Positions 17,174 to 26,965 of a stretch of DNA of 64,000 bases are shown here, one piece after another; within the stretch, counting starts at the first letter, position 1, and each line of letters begins with the position of its first letter. A program made the translations under genes and the position numbers. The DNA comes from Methanobrevibacter ruminantium M1. GTDB lineage: Archaea > Methanobacteriota > Methanobacteria > Methanobacteriales > Methanobacteriaceae. The stretch is from NCBI RefSeq assembly GCF_000024185.1, contig NC_013790.1:2417001-2481000 (forward strand), written 5' to 3'. The notes beneath the pieces are model-generated. The model saw only the letters and a list, made by a program, of their open reading frames with translations. It ran no database searches and had not been told where the DNA came from.

Positions 17174-18010
17174 ATGAAAGAAAAAAACAATGATGACTAT
17201 TTTGAAAAGCAAAACCCTTCCATTTTACGCTCAATTGGAGGATTATTCACATTTTCAACCATCCTGCCATTAAATATCTACACAACAATTGATGAAATGG
17301 CAAAAATGACATGGTTCTGGCCAGTATTAAATGGAATTGTTGGTTTGATAGCTGCAATCATCGCATTTATCCTATGCAGATTTGCACATTTGGACGGATT
17401 GGTCATTGGAGCAATAATTTATGGATTCCTATTAATAATCAACGGATATAATCACTTTGACGGATTGATGGACTTTGGAGATGGAGTAATGGTTCATGGA
17501 GATCCTGAAAAGAAATTAAGGATTATGAAGGACCCGATGACTGGAGTTGGCGGAATAGCCACAGGATTTATCGTCGGAACTATAACAATTGCATTATATT
17601 CATCATTGATTGATTATTCCTATATGATAAGCCCAGATTTCATTTTGCTAATCATAGTTGCTGAAATTGCAGCAAAGATAGGATTAACAACCTGTTGCAT
17701 CACTTCAAAAGCAGGAAAAGAAGGAATAGGCAAATACTTTATAAAATATATGAATATTAAGAACTATATTGTTGGACTTATAATTTGCTTAATCATTGCA
17801 TCCTTACTTAGCATGAGGATAGGATCCCAGATAGGAATTTTAGGAATAATCGGAGGAGCATTTGGAGGTGCTTTAACTGCACTAATTGCAAAAAGACATC
17901 TTAAGATTGCAAATGGAGATGTTCTTGGAACTTCTAATGAACTAGGAAGGTTATTTTCATTGCTTGCGATGCTAATTGCAATTTCAATGCATTTTAGTGT
18001 ATTAATATAA
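17174..18010 (+). CDS. cobS: Adenosylcobinamide-GDP ribazoletransferase (cobalamin synthase)
   Basis: 278 residues, polytopic membrane protein. Joins adenosylcobinamide-GDP to alpha-ribazole (or its phosphate), the last assembly step of cobamides needed by MtrA and Mmp10. The family's acidic active-site region is present: 'GYNHFDGLMDFGDGVMVHG' followed by 'RIMKDPMTGVGGIATG'. About six or seven hydrophobic helices surround it. Slightly longer than bacterial CobS, with a charged N-terminus of about 15 residues. It lies just after the CobZ-like gene, and cobY is further on at 43 kb. Confidence 0.92.
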   Translation: MKEKNNDDYFEKQNPSILRSIGGLFTFSTILPLNIYTTIDEMAKMTWFWPVLNGIVGLIAAIIAFILCRFAHLDGLVIGAIIYGFLLIINGYNHFDGLMDFGDGVMVHGDPEKKLRIMKDPMTGVGGIATGFIVGTITIALYSSLIDYSYMISPDFILLIIVAEIAAKIGLTTCCITSKAGKEGIGKYFIKYMNIKNYIVGLIICLIIASLLSMRIGSQIGILGIIGGAFGGALTALIAKRHLKIANGDVLGTSNELGRLFSLLAMLIAISMHFSVLI

Positions 18011-18127
18011 ACAATAATTAAAATTAATTATCAATACATTTCAGCATCTTGAATAAATAATGATTTAAGATTAATTAACTTACAAAAATAACTTATACAG
18101 AGTAGAAAGATTAAGAAGGACAAAAAT

Positions 18128-18685
18128 ATGACAATAAACGTTTTAAGATTAGATCACAGAATTGGAAGAGACACACGTATTACAACCCATGTATGCCTAA
18201 CTGCAAGAGCTTTCGGAGCAAGCAAAGTATGGTTAGCAGGTGAAGAGGACCACAGCATGATGAGAAGCGTTAGAGACATTGCAGACAGATGGGGAGGAGA
18301 CTTTGAAATCGAATATAACAATTCATATATGGAAGTCATAATGAACTGGAGAGAAAAAGGTGGAAAGATAGTTCATTTGACCATGTATGGTGCACAGGCC
18401 CATGAGGTTGTAGATGAAGTGCGTGAAAGCTCTGATGACATTTTAATTATAGTGGGCGGAGCGAAAGTGCCTACAAAAGTATATAAAAACGCAGACTGGA
18501 ATGTTTCTGTAACCACACAGCCTCACTCTGAAGTTGCAGCACTTGCAATTTTCCAACATTTATTGATGGAAGGAAAAGAGTTTGACTTGGAATTTAAAGA
18601 CCCTGTATTTGAGGTTATTCCAACAGCCCATGGAAAAACAGTAAATGTTCATAATGAAAATAGAAAATTAAATAAAAAAGAATAA
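18128..18685 (+). CDS. tRNA (cytidine(56)-2'-O)-methyltransferase
   Basis: 185 residues, archaeal Trm56 of the SPOUT superfamily. It 2'-O-methylates C56 in the T-loop of tRNAs using S-adenosylmethionine. The N-terminal 'INVLRLDHRIGRDTRITTHV' and the SAM-binding knot region 'IIVGGAKVPTKVYKNADWNV' followed by 'TQPHSEVAALAIFQ' are characteristic, and the length is normal. AAGGA lies upstream of the ATG. Its 3' end is duplicated immediately downstream. Confidence 0.92.
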   Translation: MTINVLRLDHRIGRDTRITTHVCLTARAFGASKVWLAGEEDHSMMRSVRDIADRWGGDFEIEYNNSYMEVIMNWREKGGKIVHLTMYGAQAHEVVDEVRESSDDILIIVGGAKVPTKVYKNADWNVSVTTQPHSEVAALAIFQHLLMEGKEFDLEFKDPVFEVIPTAHGKTVNVHNENRKLNKKE

Positions 18686-18756
18686 ACACCCTTCTATTGA
18701 TTTTAATAAAAAAGAATAAACACCATCTATTGATTTTAAAATAGAAAATTAAATAA
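18671..18756 (+). repeat. Duplication of the trm56 gene end
   Basis: AATAAAAAAGAATAAACACC plus TCTATTGATTTT occurs at 18671 and 18705 (34-bp period); the first copy contains the trm56 stop codon. The preceding AATAGAAAATTAAATAA also recurs at 18740. Confidence 0.85.
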
Positions 18757-18760
18757 AGAT

Positions 18761-18786
18761 GAATAACTCTTATTCTCTTTATTTTT
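18761..18786 (+). terminator. Terminator after trm56
   Basis: Stem GAATAA / TTATTC with a CTC loop (18761-18775), followed by TCTTTATTTTT. Confidence 0.55.
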
Positions 18787-18843
18787 AATTAAACAACCAC
18801 ACATTAGCCACAAATAAGAAATAAATCACCAAATTCTTAAAGA

Positions 18844-19965
18844 TTAAGAAATAAAATCATCCAATCTCTTTAAGGCCTTCATCTTATCATACTTATCTAA
18901 TTTTGCCTGATAAAGAGCATCCTTAACAGTTGCAATTGAATTGTCATAGACATCCCTATCCACAGGATAAGGAAATCCATCCTTGCCTCCATGACTGAAT
19001 GTGTATTTAACAGGATCCTTCCAGCTTGCAGGCTCACCAAATACCAAATCAGAAATCAATGCCAATGCCCTAATCTTTTTAGGACCTATTCCATTTAATA
19101 AAATAAGCTCTTCATAATTCTCAGGCTGTATTTCCCAAGCATTCTTTAATACTTGAAATTCCTTATCAGACAAATCCATATCCAATACCTGATGATGAGG
19201 AGGAAGGGTAAGGGTATTCTCTTGGCTAATGCTGAAATCAGTTAAAAGAAGCTGATTTGAATCTTTTCTTTTAAAATAGTCCCTTAAATGGTTAGGATTG
19301 TCATTGATTAAATCAACGCTTATCTTTTGAGCCTCAACACTATCCTTTGAAGCCATATTCAAAGCTTCCTTTTCCTTTTTATCGCAGGAAATTCCATTAT
19401 GAGGGTCTTGCAGGAAACTGTCTACATTCTCCCCCATCCAATGATAGCGCCTAGCATACTTTGTTTCAGTGTTCATTCCCTGTTGCACAACAGCCCAATC
19501 TCCCTTTTCGGTTATGAAGAAATTATGAACATATAATGTATAGCCATCCTGAATGCAGGAATTATCAACCTTTGCAGATAATTTGCTGGAGTTTACCATA
19601 TTATCCACATGAGAGCTTTTTAGATTGAATATCTCGCCAGCCCTTACAATCCCTTGAGGGGTCTTTCGTGAAGCAGAGCCCTTTCCGCCAGAGATGTAAA
19701 TTCCATGCTTTTCAGGGTCAATTGAAGACTTTAACGCTCCAAGGGTTGTGGTGGTTGTACCTGAAGAGTGCCAATCAAAGCCCAGAACACAGGAAAAAGC
19801 CTGAAACCAGTAAGGATTAGAGATTCTGTTTAAAAATTCATTAGGACCATATTCGTCAATTACTACTTCAGTAATTGCACCTGAAAGCTTGGTCATACGA
19901 TCAAATAGCCAACGTGGCGTATGACCTCCATGTAGTGGCAGATTGGTTGTACCTCTTCTTTGCAT
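18844..19965 (-). CDS. DUF763 family protein
   Basis: 373 residues with the DUF763 signature start 'RRGTTNLPLHGGHTPRWLF' and 'FDWHSSGTTTTTLGALK'. The family is widespread in archaea and some bacteria and has no firmly assigned function. Residues around 285-310 ('ELILLNGIGPKKIRALALI') look like a helix-hairpin-helix element, hinting at nucleic-acid contact. The length is normal and the gene stands alone, convergent with trm56. Confidence 0.85.
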   Translation of the reverse strand: MQRRGTTNLPLHGGHTPRWLFDRMTKLSGAITEVVIDEYGPNEFLNRISNPYWFQAFSCVLGFDWHSSGTTTTTLGALKSSIDPEKHGIYISGGKGSASRKTPQGIVRAGEIFNLKSSHVDNMVNSSKLSAKVDNSCIQDGYTLYVHNFFITEKGDWAVVQQGMNTETKYARRYHWMGENVDSFLQDPHNGISCDKKEKEALNMASKDSVEAQKISVDLINDNPNHLRDYFKRKDSNQLLLTDFSISQENTLTLPPHHQVLDMDLSDKEFQVLKNAWEIQPENYEELILLNGIGPKKIRALALISDLVFGEPASWKDPVKYTFSHGGKDGFPYPVDRDVYDNSIATVKDALYQAKLDKYDKMKALKRLDDFIS

Positions 19966-20127
19966 ATAATCCCCTTAGAATTTTGTAAAATAAAACAAGA
20001 AAAACAATAATTGTAATTTTCATATAATATTATTTCAGAACTAATATATAAAATTAAAAAGAGCATTTGAAAACTAATATTGCAAAAAATAAATGATAAA
20101 AAAGAATTTAAAAAAAAAAATAATTAG

Positions 20128-20628
20128 TTATAAAGACTTTCCATGAGCAATTGCTACAATACCTGGAATATCCTTAACTTCCAGCTCAAAGAAGGCCTCC
20201 ATACCTTCTTCTTCATATGCGACGCACTTTTTAGAAATTACATTATTTGTTAAAAGTGCAGCAACAGGAGGAGTTACAATAAAAATAGAATTATATTTAT
20301 CCAAAGTTTTTTTAGTCTCATCAGATAAGGAACCTTTACCTATATGAAATTTAACTCCAGCAGATGATAATGCTTCCATAGAAGATTCAATTTCTGCCTT
20401 ATTGCTTGTAGTTGGAGCTATACCTGCTACACTAAATGCAGTATGCATAATTGCCATGCCTTTAAAATCAAATGGATACTTATCCTCTTGGCCATTTTCA
20501 ATAGATTTGGATAATTTAGGCAAAACTGCATCTCTTCCACAATACATTTTTCCTGAAAGAGAAATCTTATCCCCTATTTTTAAATCATTAATATCATCAT
20601 CACTAATTGGAGTAGTTATTCTTTTCAT
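20128..20628 (-). CDS. Fumarate hydratase class I, beta subunit (C-terminal domain type)
   Basis: 166 residues. The beta half of the two-subunit, oxygen-sensitive 4Fe-4S fumarase (fumarate to malate), part of the reductive TCA path starting from PycB's oxaloacetate. It opens with 'ITTPISDDDINDLKIGD' and 'SGKMYCGRDAVLPKL'; 'GIAPTTSNKAEIE' is the domain's glycine/threonine loop. The alpha subunit carrying the iron-sulfur cysteines is not adjacent. Tartrate dehydratase beta is a paralogous alternative but less likely in this organism. Confidence 0.85.
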   Translation of the reverse strand: MKRITTPISDDDINDLKIGDKISLSGKMYCGRDAVLPKLSKSIENGQEDKYPFDFKGMAIMHTAFSVAGIAPTTSNKAEIESSMEALSSAGVKFHIGKGSLSDETKKTLDKYNSIFIVTPPVAALLTNNVISKKCVAYEEEGMEAFFELEVKDIPGIVAIAHGKSL

Positions 20629-21120
20629 ATAATTAGATTTTTCTTCTAAATTAATAAAATTTTCTTATATTAATTCTAAATGGAATAAGAACATCTGATT
20701 GGAACAAATTTCCTCTTGAAAAAAAACACAAAATCACAAAAATGAAAAAACACTAAAAAATAATTTCATAAAAACAACTAATCACAAAAATGAAAATAAG
20801 AAAAGTAACAAAAGTTAAAAATTGAAAAATCACAAAAGTGTAAAACCATAAAATCACTTAAACACAAAATCACAAAATCACAGCAAAAATTAACTATCAA
20901 AATATTAAAAATACGATAAATTAAATTAAAAGTAAAACTTAATCTATAAAAATAATTTATCAAAAATCTAATTAAAATAAACCATATAGAAAAAAATATA
21001 ATTTTATAAACTGTTATCTACATCAAGTGAAATAAATATAGAAAAATAATGAAAAATAATAAGAAATAATGAAAAATAGAGAGTATAGATTAAAAAAATA
21101 GTAAAAATAAGAGAATCGAA
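20629..21120. other. Low-complexity spacer with AATCACAAAA-type repeats
   Basis: Imperfect copies of AATCACAAAAATGAAAA and ACACAAAATCAC fill about 20725-20885. A short cysteine- and phenylalanine-rich frame on the minus strand there comes from the repeats and is not a gene. No RNA gene seen. Confidence 0.5.
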
Positions 21121-22287
21121 CTAAATAGATTCAGAAATGTCTTTTAAGTCTGATATAAGTTCAACGATATGCTCTCTTTTAATATGATTCATTAAAATTA
21201 CTCTTATCGCCTTAGGACAAGATGAGCAAGAGACTTTCCAATCTCTCTTCTCAATCAATTGGGCCAAGTCATCTGTTTCAAGTTTAGGATGATTGAATGC
21301 CACAATATTCAATTTAGGCTCTACTACCAACTCATAACCTAACTGCTTAACTGACTCTGCTAAAAATATTGCATTATCTAAAGATTCCTTAGCTAATCTT
21401 GCATAGCCATCCTTTCCTAAATACTTCATAACAGCAAAAGTGGCAGCAGATGTTGCTCCCATCCTTGTTCCTACAATTGTGGATTGATGTTTTATGGTTA
21501 GATAAGGAGAATTTACACTAATGGAGTCTAAATACTCTTCATTTCTAAATAGGATTCCCCCAGCTGGAATAGGGGCAAGCCCCATCTTATGAGGATCCAC
21601 TGTTATGGACTTGACTCCCTTCAATGAAAAGTCAAATTCTGGAAGGCCATATCCTATCTCTTTAAGGAAAGGTATGGAAAATCCTCCAAAGGCTGCATCA
21701 ACATGCAAGTGAATGTTATTTTCCAAAGCAATATTAGACAATTCTTCAATAGGGTCAATCATTCCAAGTTCTGTAGTTCCTGCAACTCCTACAATAGCTA
21801 CAGTGTTTTCATTGATTTCATCCTCTACAAAACTAGCGTCCAACTGATAGGAATCATCTAAAACGATTTCCCTAAGCTTAAGATTTAAAATGTCTGAGGC
21901 CTTTTTAAATGAGAAATGAGCAGATTGAGGAACGATGATTTCTCCTTGACTTATTCCTTTTTCATCACGGGCAATATTACGTGCAGCCCTAATGGCCATA
22001 ATATTGGCTTCAGTTCCTCCAGTTACAATGTGGCCAACAGGATTCTCAATGGATAAGAAAGAACCAATCATTTTTAAAACCTTATCTTCAATGGCTTTTG
22101 TTCCTTTAAAAAGACCAGGGTCTCCAAGATTAGATTCTAAAAATTGAATAAAAGCTTTTTGAGCAATAGGATGTGCTTGAGTACACATAGATCCAAGAAT
22201 TCTACCATCTGAATATTTGCAATCTTGAGATTGGTAAAAATCCAATTCCTTAAAAATTTCTTCTTCGCTAATAGGTTCCTTATTCAT
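21121..22287 (-). CDS. mfnA: L-tyrosine decarboxylase MfnA (tyrosine/aspartate decarboxylase)
   Basis: 388 residues, PLP-dependent group II decarboxylase. It makes tyramine for methanofuran; archaeal homologs can also make beta-alanine from aspartate. Glycine-rich PLP phosphate contacts are at '[17 protein letters not shown]', the PLP-ring aspartate is D197 in 'HVDAAFGGF', and the Schiff-base lysine is K234 in '[14 protein letters not shown]'. The length matches the methanogen enzyme. It is a single-gene unit; the long AT-rich spacer on its upstream side (22288-22548) has repeated AATTTTAAAAACCAATAAAT-like sequence. Confidence 0.92.
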   Translation of the reverse strand: MNKEPISEEEIFKELDFYQSQDCKYSDGRILGSMCTQAHPIAQKAFIQFLESNLGDPGLFKGTKAIEDKVLKMIGSFLSIENPVGHIVTGGTEANIMAIRAARNIARDEKGISQGEIIVPQSAHFSFKKASDILNLKLREIVLDDSYQLDASFVEDEINENTVAIVGVAGTTELGMIDPIEELSNIALENNIHLHVDAAFGGFSIPFLKEIGYGLPEFDFSLKGVKSITVDPHKMGLAPIPAGGILFRNEEYLDSISVNSPYLTIKHQSTIVGTRMGATSAATFAVMKYLGKDGYARLAKESLDNAIFLAESVKQLGYELVVEPKLNIVAFNHPKLETDDLAQLIEKRDWKVSCSSCPKAIRVILMNHIKREHIVELISDLKDISESI

Positions 22288-22548
22288 GATATTACCTTAA
22301 AAATGAAACGATAAGTTAAAAATTAAATCAAAAAATTAATTTTAAAAACCAATAAATATTAGTTTTTTAAAAGCATCTTTAAGAAATCTAAAAAAAGCTA
22401 AATTAAAAATAATTTTAAAAAACCAATAAATAAAAATAATCTAAAATTAATAAAAATCTCAAAAATATCTGAAATAAACTGAAATTATCAAAAATAACTT
22501 AAAAAAAATAAAAAATAAAATTTAAAGATAAAAAATCTTTAAATTAAA

Positions 22549-24819
22549 TTATAATTGTTTTCTAGCTGCATCGAGCATGATTTTCTTTTCAGCTCTTGCA
22601 ACAGTCTTTCTAACCTCTTCAACAGCATCAGTATTAGATGAAACACTTGTAATTCCAAACTTAACAAGCTTTTCAACAATATGAGGCACACTTCCTGCTT
22701 GACCGCAGATACTGCATGTTACACCTGCTGCCGCACAGTGCTTGATTGTTCTTTCAATCAATGCCATTACTGCTGGGTGCTCTTCTCTGTAGTGTTTTGC
22801 AACAAATTCATTGTTACGGTCCACTGCAAGAGTGTATTGGGTCAAGTCATTGGTTCCAAGGCTTACAAAGTCAATTCCTTCTGCAATGTATTCATCAATG
22901 AGAATAGCTGCCGCTGGAATTTCAACCATCATACCGAATTCAACATCCACTTGAGGTTCCAAGCCAACTTCTCTGCAGATTTCCTTTGCTCTTCTAAGCT
23001 CAGATGGGTGTTGTGACAATGGAATCATGATTCCAATGTTTGTGTAACCTTTATCGTGAAGCTTTTTGATAGCCTTGAATTCAGCCTTTAGGATTTCAGG
23101 CTCATCCAATTCTCTTCTGATACCTCTCCAACCGAGCATTGGGTTGTGTTCCCTTGGCTCATCCTCTCCACCTTCAAGGGTGATAAACTCATCGGTAGGA
23201 GCGTCAAGAGTTCTGTACCATACTGGTTTTGGATAGAATTCATCTGCAACTTTCAATACGCCTTCAGCGATAACATCCACTAATTTGTCTTCTTCGCCAT
23301 CTAAGATGAATTTTCTTGGGTGAACGCCAGTGGATAACATCATGTGCTCGGTTCTAAGTAATCCTACACCATCAGCACCAGTTGCTGCTGCCTTAGGAGC
23401 TGCTTCAGCCATACTTACATTAGCCTTTACTTCGGTTACAGTGATTAAAGGAGTTGCAGAAACTTGTACTGCAGCTGCTTCAGCAGGTTCTTCTCCTTTG
23501 ATGATTCCTTTGTAGACTAAACCTTTCTTACCGTCAGCAGTTACCTTGTCGTTTTCCTTTAATGTGGTGGTAGCATCTCCAGTACCTACAACACAAGGAA
23601 TTCCAAGTTCCCTTGAGATGATAGCTGCGTGACAGGTTACTCCACCTTCATCGGTTACGATACCGTTTGCCCTTTTCATAGCAGGTACCATGTCTGGAGT
23701 GGTCATGGTAGTGACCATCACATCACCTTCTTGAACCTTGTCAAGCTCATCAAGGCTTAAGATAACCTTTACAGTACCGGAAGCAAGTCCTGGACTTGCA
23801 CCGAGACCTTTAATCAATACTTCTAAGTCAACATCCTCTTCAGAAGCTTTTTCTTCAGCGTCTCCAAGAGTGGTAATTGGTCTTGATTGCAATAGGAATA
23901 GGTTTCCGCCATGGAAAGCCCATTCGGTGTCTTGAGGTTTGCCGTAATGACCTTCAACCCTTTTAGCCATTTCAACTAATTTTTCTAATTCCTCATCAGA
24001 TAAGACCCTTTCATTTCTCTTATCTTCAGGGACGTCCACTTGAATGGAGGTTCCATTTTCGTCATTGGTAAACATGGTTTTCTTATCACTGACAGTGATA
24101 TTCAACAATTCATTGTTTTCCTTTGAGACAACATAGTTATCAGGAGTTACAGTTCCACTGACAACAGATTCACCAAGTCCCCAAGATCCTTCGATTAAGG
24201 CAATGTTTTCACCAGTGGATGGGTTTACGGTAAACATTACTCCTGCCTTTTCAGAATCGACCATTTGTTGAACTACAACTGCAATGTAAACTTGAGAGTG
24301 TTCAAAGTTGTTCTCTTCCCTGTAGAAGATAGCTCTTGCTTCAAAAAGGGAAGCCCAACATTTTCTTACATATTCGATTACATTGTCAATTCCTTGAACG
24401 TGCAAGAAAGTGTCTTGCTGACCTGCAAAGGAAGCTTCAGGCAAGTCTTCAGCAGTAGCGGAAGAACGAATAGCCACATCAGCTTCATCTACGCCGACCT
24501 TTTGGGATAATTGATTGTAAGCTTCAATGATGTAAGTGGAAATGTCTTCTGGAATTGGAGTTTCGATAACGATTCTCTTGATTTCTTCAGCAGCCTCTTG
24601 GAGCTCTTTAGTGTTGTTGATATCAGTTTGGTCCAATATATCCATAACACTATTGAAAATTCCTGTATCCATCATGAACTTCTTATAAGTTTCGGATGTT
24701 ACTACAAATCCTGGAGGAACAGGAATGCCTGCTTGAGTCAATTCTCCTAAATTAGCACCTTTTCCACCAGCAATACCGATGTCATCTTTACCTAAGTCTT
24801 CAAACTTTATAACATACAT
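22549..24819 (-). CDS. ppsA: Phosphoenolpyruvate synthase
   Basis: 756 residues. Converts pyruvate, ATP and water to PEP, AMP and phosphate: the entry to gluconeogenesis from pyruvate fixed by the organism. Domains in order: ATP-binding PPDK N-terminal ('GGKGANLGELTQAGIPVPPG'), swivelling phosphohistidine domain ('GGVTCHAAIISRELGIPC' with the catalytic His) and the PEP/pyruvate barrel ('GLLRTEHM', 'SLGTNDLTQYTLAVDRN'). The CGQAG motif near the C-terminus is present. Full length. An AGAGGG ribosome-binding site lies before the ATG at 24819. Confidence 0.95.
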   Translation of the reverse strand: MYVIKFEDLGKDDIGIAGGKGANLGELTQAGIPVPPGFVVTSETYKKFMMDTGIFNSVMDILDQTDINNTKELQEAAEEIKRIVIETPIPEDISTYIIEAYNQLSQKVGVDEADVAIRSSATAEDLPEASFAGQQDTFLHVQGIDNVIEYVRKCWASLFEARAIFYREENNFEHSQVYIAVVVQQMVDSEKAGVMFTVNPSTGENIALIEGSWGLGESVVSGTVTPDNYVVSKENNELLNITVSDKKTMFTNDENGTSIQVDVPEDKRNERVLSDEELEKLVEMAKRVEGHYGKPQDTEWAFHGGNLFLLQSRPITTLGDAEEKASEEDVDLEVLIKGLGASPGLASGTVKVILSLDELDKVQEGDVMVTTMTTPDMVPAMKRANGIVTDEGGVTCHAAIISRELGIPCVVGTGDATTTLKENDKVTADGKKGLVYKGIIKGEEPAEAAAVQVSATPLITVTEVKANVSMAEAAPKAAATGADGVGLLRTEHMMLSTGVHPRKFILDGEEDKLVDVIAEGVLKVADEFYPKPVWYRTLDAPTDEFITLEGGEDEPREHNPMLGWRGIRRELDEPEILKAEFKAIKKLHDKGYTNIGIMIPLSQHPSELRRAKEICREVGLEPQVDVEFGMMVEIPAAAILIDEYIAEGIDFVSLGTNDLTQYTLAVDRNNEFVAKHYREEHPAVMALIERTIKHCAAAGVTCSICGQAGSVPHIVEKLVKFGITSVSSNTDAVEEVRKTVARAEKKIMLDAARKQL

Positions 24820-24973
24820 AGTTTTTCCCTCTTAAAAAATCATATCTTAATAATAATCTTAAATTATGATTTAAATAAAATTAAATAATGTTTGGATATT
24901 AAATAAAAGTCCAAATAAAGATTAAAAAATTAATTGAAATTTAATAAGGAATTTTTTAAATTCAATGAATAAA

Positions 24974-25160
24974 AAGAATAAAAATATTCTCTAAAAATGT
25001 TTAAAACTAAAGAATAAAAAATATTCTCTAAAAATGTTTAAAACTAAAGAATAAAAAATATTCTCTAAAAATGTTTAAAACTAAAGAATAAAAAATATTC
25101 TTTAAAAATGTTTAAAACTAAAGAATAAAAAATATTCTTTAAAAATGTTTAAAACTAAAA
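24974..25160. repeat. 37-bp AT-rich tandem repeat, about 5 copies
   Basis: AAAATATTCTCTAAAAATG followed by TTTAAAACTAAAGAATAA is repeated about five times between the ends of rpl10e and the start of ppsA. Copies differ mainly as CTCTA versus CTTTA. The flanking spacer has nothing else recognised. Confidence 0.9.
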
Positions 25161-25177
25161 AGAATTAATTAAAAGAA

Positions 25178-25660
25178 TTATTTAATTAATTCAGCACCTT
25201 TTTCTACAACAATTTTACAGGAAACAGGTAATTTCATTCCAGCTCTTTTTAAAGCAACTTTAGCATCTTCGAAGTTTTTAGGGTTTACGTCAATAGACAT
25301 AACCTTTTGATTGGTCTTTACAAGAGCTTCTACACTGATAGCCTTACCGAATGCATTTCTCATACCACTTTGAACCCTGTCCGCTCCTGCTCCGGTAGCC
25401 ATAGGGTTTTCCCTTACGATATTGTGAGGATATACTCTTAACTTTAAGTGGTATCCTAATCTACCAGCAGATCTTTGCATGTATCTGTTGGAAGCAATAC
25501 GAGCTGCTTCTAAAGCATTGTGTCTAATTTGAGCTGGTTTTTTAACAGCTAAAGATAATCTTACAGGGAAATCTTCAGATAAATTACCCATATCATATTG
25601 AACAATTCTGTTATTTGGTATTTTTCTAATATATTCTCTTCTTGAATAAGCACGAACCAT
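25178..25660 (-). CDS. rpl10e: 50S ribosomal protein L10e (uL16 family)
   Basis: 160 residues, archaeal/eukaryotic-type uL16, which sits near the peptidyl transferase centre and the A-site tRNA. The basic N-terminus '[20 protein letters not shown]' and '[18 protein letters not shown]', then '[16 protein letters not shown]', are standard. Normal length. AGGAC lies upstream of the ATG. No other ribosomal genes adjoin it. Confidence 0.95.
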   Translation of the reverse strand: MVRAYSRREYIRKIPNNRIVQYDMGNLSEDFPVRLSLAVKKPAQIRHNALEAARIASNRYMQRSAGRLGYHLKLRVYPHNIVRENPMATGAGADRVQSGMRNAFGKAISVEALVKTNQKVMSIDVNPKNFEDAKVALKRAGMKLPVSCKIVVEKGAELIK

Positions 25661-25804
25661 TAAAAGTCCTCCATATAATCATAATTTGAATCGACTGTGA
25701 ATAATTAATTCCATATAAATTTTTTTATTTCACAGCAACCCATTTTTTCAACTAGCTGAAATCCATATCATTTTATTTAACAGCTTATGTTGAAATAAAT
25801 AAAC

Positions 25805-25900
25805 GTTCTATCAGAACATTGTAATAAGGCTTTAAAGAATGATACCCATATTAAGACAATATAAGCTATAATTATATTGCTTATTATCATGATTAAAGCC
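25805..25900. other. Nested inverted repeats upstream of rpl10e
   Basis: Three nested complementary pairs: GGCTTTAA (25828-25835) with TTAAAGCC (25893-25900), ATGATA (25839-25844) with TATCAT (25885-25890), and CAATATA (25857-25863) with TATATTG (25873-25879). A small hairpin GTTCT-ATC-AGAAC (25805-25817) is next to them. Together they could fold into one branched element in the rpl10e leader or be a free RNA. The rest of 25661-26407 is AT-rich and shows no gene. Confidence 0.35.
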
Positions 25901-26407
25901 ATATAAAAATGATAATCTAATAAATAATTGTTTTTTAAAATATTTTTAAAAGCATATTTTAAATATTTATATAATTTTTTTATAATTATTTATTATTATT
26001 TTATTAAGTTAGATAGAATAACATTATTTATTTTTTTAAACATTAATAAATGTTATCATTCTTGGGCAAAATTTCATGAAAAAATATGATTTTTCATGGA
26101 AAAATTATAAAATTTCAGTAAAAATCATAAGAAAATGACTTGAAGGAATACAAAAGTAAATTGAAAATATAAAAAGTTAATCTAAAAAAATGAAAATGGT
26201 GAAAATTTTGAATCAAAAAAGTGCAAAAATACAATTGAAAAAAATTCTTTCAATTAAGATAATGAATATAAAAAACTGAATGGAAAATATTCTATTCAAC
26301 TAAGATAATGAATAAAAAAAACTGAATGGAAAATGTAAATATAAAAAATTACAAATAGAATATTAATTCATAATTCAATATTATATTAAAAAGAGAAATG
26401 TGTTAAT

Positions 26408-26644
26408 ATGAAAATAAAATCAAATATAAGACTTAAATATAATAATTCAAAAAATGCTGAAATTGTATATAAATCTTTAGAAGTGGATAATGAGGGATTT
26501 TTAGAATCTGAATTAAATTCAGATGAAATAGAATACAATATCAAAAGCGACAAGCTTGGAAGTTTTTTAAATACTGCAGATGATTTAATAGCTTCTGAGA
26601 TATTAATAGAGGATCCTTTTAAAAAACAACCTAAAAAAGATTAG
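26408..26644 (+). CDS. KEOPS complex subunit Pcc1
   Basis: 78 residues. Pcc1 is the small dimerising subunit of KEOPS, which with Kae1 makes the t6A modification at position 37 of ANN-decoding tRNAs. The N-terminal strand, 'IVYKSLEVDNEGFLESEL' and the C-terminal 'KLGSFLNTADDLIASEIL' helix match the Pcc1 fold and its S-x-x-x-T-x-DD[LI] motif. The other subunits are not in the window. The short polar tail KKQPKKD is typical of small archaeal proteins. Confidence 0.8.
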   Translation: MKIKSNIRLKYNNSKNAEIVYKSLEVDNEGFLESELNSDEIEYNIKSDKLGSFLNTADDLIASEILIEDPFKKQPKKD

Positions 26645-26965
26645 ATTTAAGCAAAAAAGAAAAAATCTATAAAACTAAGACCCTAAACTAAAATAAAAAA
26701 AGCTAATTTTAAAAAGATGTTTAATTGATAATAAAAATATTCGTATGGATACAAAATAAGATAAATTTAATAATAACTTAAAAGATAAATATATAATACT
26801 ATAAAACTTATAAAGTATATCCTTTATATCCTTTTTTAAGTGGAACTTTGCTTAAATTTAAAGTAAGAGAGTTATAAGTTTTTTTTAAAGAAATAAAAAC
26901 AAAAAACAAGTTTAATGAATATAATATTAATTTATTCGTAATTAAAACTAAATTGAAGTGTTATT
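26645..26965. other. AT-rich spacer, no gene seen
   Basis: Between pcc1 and the B-box-like gene. TATA-like TAAATATATAATACTATAAA lies near 26783-26805. A GAAGTG 6 bases before the ATG at 26966 may be the ribosome-binding site. No RNA gene or repeat recognised. Confidence 0.4.

Noticed and set aside
20778-20963. Cys/Phe-rich 61-residue frame
   Set aside because: It derives from AATCACAAAA-type low-complexity sequence and has no supporting ribosome-binding site.
25661-26407. tRNA or other stable RNA in the 750-bp spacer
   Set aside because: No T-loop (GGTTC-AANNC) with matching acceptor stem was found here or in other long spacers by eye; only AT-rich hairpins are present.
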